Shown here in pieces: positions 6,291-7,966 of a stretch of DNA of 7,966 bases. The notes below the pieces were generated by a model. The model did no database searches, was not told the DNA's origin, and saw only the letters and a program-made list of their open reading frames with translations. How positions within the stretch are numbered: the first letter of the stretch is position 1; every line of letters begins with the position of its first letter. The stretch comes from Methanoregula sp. (lineage in GTDB: Archaea; Halobacteriota; Methanomicrobia; Methanomicrobiales; Methanospirillaceae): the NCBI GenBank assembly GCA_026394635.1, contig JAPKXV010000186.1, positions 2,112 through 10,077 on the forward strand. The letters are read 5' to 3'. Position numbers and translations under genes: made by a program.

Positions 6291-7460
6291 ATGGATCCCG
6301 CACGGCAGGATGCACAGGTCCCGCTCATCTACCTCAACAATGCCGCTACGACGTATCCCAAACCGCCGGAAGTGCTTGCGGAGGTCGCAGCATGCCTGCG
6401 CCAGCCGGTGCATGAACCGGGCAGGACGACCGGCAATGGATCCACGGATTATCCTTCTGTCACCCGGGAAGCCCTTGCCGCTTTTTTCCATACCGGCCCC
6501 CCGGAACACTTCATCTTTACGCAGAACGCAACCGATGCGCTCAACCTCTTGATCCATGGGTTTGTGAAGAGGACGGGGGCATCCTTCCACGCGGTCACAA
6601 CCGAACTCGAACACAACTCGGTGCTCCGCCCGTTAACCACGCTTTCGCAGGAGGGGGCGATCACGCTCTCGGTCGTGCCGTTCAGGAACAACACCGCCAG
6701 CCTCGCGGCGATCAAACAAGCGATCCGCCCGGAGACCCGGCTTGTGGTAATGACACACGGGAGCAATGTGCTCGGTTCGGTTCAGGAGATCAAACCCATT
6801 GCGGAATACCTCCATGCCAATGGTATTTTTCTTATTGTCGATGGTGCCCAGACTGCCGGGCACATCCCGATAAATCTGTCTGACATTCCGGTTGATGCAT
6901 TCGTTTTCACCGGGCACAAGGCGCTCTTTGGCATCCCCGGTATTGGCGGGTTCTGGCTACGCGACCCGGATGCAGTTGCGGTTACGCGGCAGGGCGGTAC
7001 CGGCACGGATTCGCGGATGCTCACCCACCCGTCCGATATGCCCATGCGGTTTGAAGCCGGGACGCCCAACTACCCCGGTATCGCGTCGCTGTATGCGGGA
7101 GTGCGTTTCATTACATCGACCGGACCGGATGTCATCCGGAATAAGACCGATGATCTCACCCGGCGTTTTATCCGGGAACTGGAGAACGACCGGAATATTG
7201 TGATCTACAACAAACAGCCCGACCTTCCCGTTGTATCGTTCAATATCAACGGCATCGACAACCACGAGGCGGGGTTCATTCTTGCACGGGCCTACAATGT
7301 GATTACGAGAACCGGCCTCCACTGCGCCCCGCTCGTGCATGAACGCATTGACGGCGGGAAAGGGTGCATCCGTGCGAGTTTCTCGTATTTCACTACCCGC
7401 GAGGAGTGCAAAACAGCGGCAGACGCAATCCGTGAGGTGGCAGAGAGTGCGGATTCTTAA
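6291..7460 (+). CDS. Cysteine desulfurase-like class V aminotransferase (PLP enzyme)
   Basis: The product is a fold-type I PLP enzyme of the NifS/SufS/CsdA branch, probably releasing sulfur (or selenium) from cysteine-type substrates as a protein-bound persulfide. The 389 residues show IYLNNAATTYPKPP near the N terminus (13-26), FTQNATDALNLL (76-87), the ring-stacking histidine in TELEHNSVLRPL (H108), the PLP-contacting aspartate and glutamine in VDGAQTAGH (D184, Q187), the Schiff-base lysine in FTGHKALFG (K210), FEAGTPNYPGI (254-264), and TRTGLHCAPLVH with the likely sulfur-accepting cysteine C345. The opening NNAATTYPKP and the GLHCAP motif resemble the 'cysteine desulfurase family protein' subgroup more than classical IscS. 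No IscU, SufBCD or ThiI gene is adjacent. The ATG at 6291 has a near-consensus Shine-Dalgarno site. The exact substrate cannot be told from sequence; the PLP-enzyme assignment is firm. Confidence 0.93.
   Translation: MDPARQDAQVPLIYLNNAATTYPKPPEVLAEVAACLRQPVHEPGRTTGNGSTDYPSVTREALAAFFHTGPPEHFIFTQNATDALNLLIHGFVKRTGASFHAVTTELEHNSVLRPLTTLSQEGAITLSVVPFRNNTASLAAIKQAIRPETRLVVMTHGSNVLGSVQEIKPIAEYLHANGIFLIVDGAQTAGHIPINLSDIPVDAFVFTGHKALFGIPGIGGFWLRDPDAVAVTRQGGTGTDSRMLTHPSDMPMRFEAGTPNYPGIASLYAGVRFITSTGPDVIRNKTDDLTRRFIRELENDRNIVIYNKQPDLPVVSFNINGIDNHEAGFILARAYNVITRTGLHCAPLVHERIDGGKGCIRASFSYFTTREECKTAADAIREVAESADS
7434..7439 (+). promoter_or_regulatory. Shine-Dalgarno site GAGGTG deciding the start at 7447
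   Basis: GAGGTG ends 7 nt before the GTG at 7447, inside the last codons of the aminotransferase gene. The upstream in-frame ATG at 7339 lies deep within that gene and has no comparable site. Confidence 0.6.
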
Positions 7461-7818
7461 GTCCGTCCAGACCAAGGTCTGTGTTGACGGTTCGCTGATG
7501 AAGGAGTACGTACTGGATGAGCCGCTGACCGAAGGGTTCCTGAAATTTTTAGGGCAGTTCGGCACGGTACGGTTCCTTGACCAGCTGAAAAAGCCGTACT
7601 TCTCATTTGAGAAAGAGCATTTCATCTCCATCAAGGGATTTGTCGGGGACAGTAATGTCGAGGTGCGGTACAGAAAAGATTTCCAGGATCTGGTGGGGGA
7701 CTATTTTCATCTCCTGCTCTACTATTATGGCCAGGGCGAACGCGGGCTCTCAGCACTGAAAGGTCAGGAGGATTCCCTATGGAAGAAGATGAAGATCCGG
7801 CTGGGGCATCAGCCTTAA
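7447..7818 (+). CDS. Conserved-looking protein of unknown function, coupled to the aminotransferase
   Basis: I do not recognise this 123-residue protein. It begins at a GTG 14 nt inside the end of the aminotransferase gene, with a good GAGGTG site, so it is probably translationally coupled and made in step with that enzyme. The frame could extend back to an ATG at 7339, but that extension reads as out-of-frame shadow of the aminotransferase (rich in R, S and Q). The sequence has no signal peptide, no membrane helix and only one cysteine near the N terminus (C12), so it is not an obvious zinc or Fe-S protein. It is rich in Phe and Tyr, with a central FEKEHFISIKGFVGD segment, a likely beta-strand pair NVEVRYRK, and an aromatic helix YFHLLLYYYGQGERG. 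A partner or accessory role to the aminotransferase is an inference from position alone. Confidence 0.75.
   Translation: MRILKSVQTKVCVDGSLMKEYVLDEPLTEGFLKFLGQFGTVRFLDQLKKPYFSFEKEHFISIKGFVGDSNVEVRYRKDFQDLVGDYFHLLLYYYGQGERGLSALKGQEDSLWKKMKIRLGHQP
7767..7771 (+). promoter_or_regulatory. Strong Shine-Dalgarno site GGAGG for a small ORF
   Basis: GGAGG sits 7 nt before the ATG at 7779, inside the end of the unknown gene. It is one of the best matches to the 16S anti-Shine-Dalgarno in the window and is the main reason to consider the small ORF that follows. Confidence 0.45.
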
Positions 7819-7880
7819 TGGGTTCAAAGAGCGATGCGGTTTCGGGTGACGGCGTGATGGCGTATTTCACGCATAAATAA
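7779..7880 (+). CDS. Possible 33-residue small protein
   Basis: A short frame opens with an ATG and overlaps the preceding gene by 40 nt in another phase. It ends at a TAA just 8 nt before a T-tract terminator, so it fits as the last cistron of the aminotransferase operon. The predicted peptide has an acidic start (MEEDEDPAGA), a small-residue middle, and ends in VMAYFTHK. No known family is recognised, and no membrane helix or cysteine is present. Support is the strong GGAGG site and the position before the terminator; against it are the short length and the overlap, which means part of its composition is fixed by the other frame. Confidence 0.35.
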   Translation: MEEDEDPAGASALMGSKSDAVSGDGVMAYFTHK

Positions 7881-7888
7881 TTAAAAGA

Positions 7889-7895
7889 TTTTTTT
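7889..7895 (+). terminator. T-tract terminator at the end of the aminotransferase operon
   Basis: Seven T in a row follow an AT-rich stretch (ATAATTAAAAGA) just after the last stop codon. A second T-run with a weak AAAATT/AATTTT inverted repeat lies at 7906-7925 and could act as a back-up. Confidence 0.6.
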
Positions 7896-7934
7896 GGCTG
7901 GTATGAAAATTTCTTGAGAATTTTTATCAGCTAT

Positions 7935-7955
7935 CTATGTCGGATAACGACATAG
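7935..7955 (+). repeat. Inverted repeat: 8-bp stem, 5-nt loop
   Basis: CTATGTCG and CGACATAG are perfect reverse complements separated by GATAA. The hairpin lies in non-coding sequence 11 nt from the window edge. The left arm is preceded by a tandem CTAT, giving an alternative register (GCTAT at 7930-7934 with ATAGC at 7952-7956). It could be an operator for the next gene, a processed RNA structure, or part of a repeat that continues past the edge. Confidence 0.5.
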
Positions 7956-7966
7956 CCCGCTTTGTT

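Noticed and set aside
7339..7446. Upstream start (ATG at 7339) for the unknown 123-residue protein
   Set aside because: The extension lies fully inside the aminotransferase gene in another frame, reads as shadow sequence, and lacks the good ribosome binding site seen before 7447.
7881..7966. CRISPR array or tRNA gene at the right edge
   Set aside because: Only one hairpin is visible, with no repeated unit at spacer distance and no cloverleaf or T-loop motif.

Overview
The window reads as a piece of a moderately GC-rich euryarchaeal chromosome, most likely a methanogen of the Methanomicrobiales or a close relative. The grounds are an A-type (A1AO) ATP synthase gene cluster in the archaeal order C-F-A-B-D, an archaeal-type phosphoglycerate kinase, Shine-Dalgarno sites of the GGTGATC/GAGG type, and T-tract terminators. 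The lineage is inferred from protein character, not from a search. All recognised genes lie on the + strand.

Positions 1-4358 hold the distal part of the ATP synthase operon: the 3' end of subunit C, then F, A, B and D. These genes abut, overlap or lie within 6 nt, so they should be co-transcribed and translationally coupled. Subunits A and B form the catalytic hexamer, D and F the central rotor stalk, and C links the rotor to the membrane ring. Subunit B appears to lack an internal block of about 21 residues that is nearly invariant in its family. This is the most striking anomaly in the window. Phosphoglycerate kinase (4373-5587) follows after only 14 nt and probably belongs to the same transcript, which appears to end at a T-tract near 5603-5609.

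Positions 5588-6290 hold a stand-alone rlmH gene (23S rRNA pseudouridine methyltransferase), followed by a 131-nt spacer with a perfect 16-bp palindrome, a TATA-like box and a near-consensus ribosome binding site. Positions 6291-7880 hold a second small operon: a cysteine desulfurase-like class V aminotransferase, an overlapping 123-residue protein of unknown function, and a possible 33-residue small protein with a strong Shine-Dalgarno site. The last 86 nt are AT-rich, with a T-tract terminator and an 8-bp-stem hairpin just before the window edge.

Most of the window is core metabolism. The parts worth a second look are the B-subunit deletion, the palindrome behind rlmH, and the coupled aminotransferase/unknown-protein pair with its trailing small ORF. 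No CRISPR array, insertion sequence, integrase or defence system is visible.
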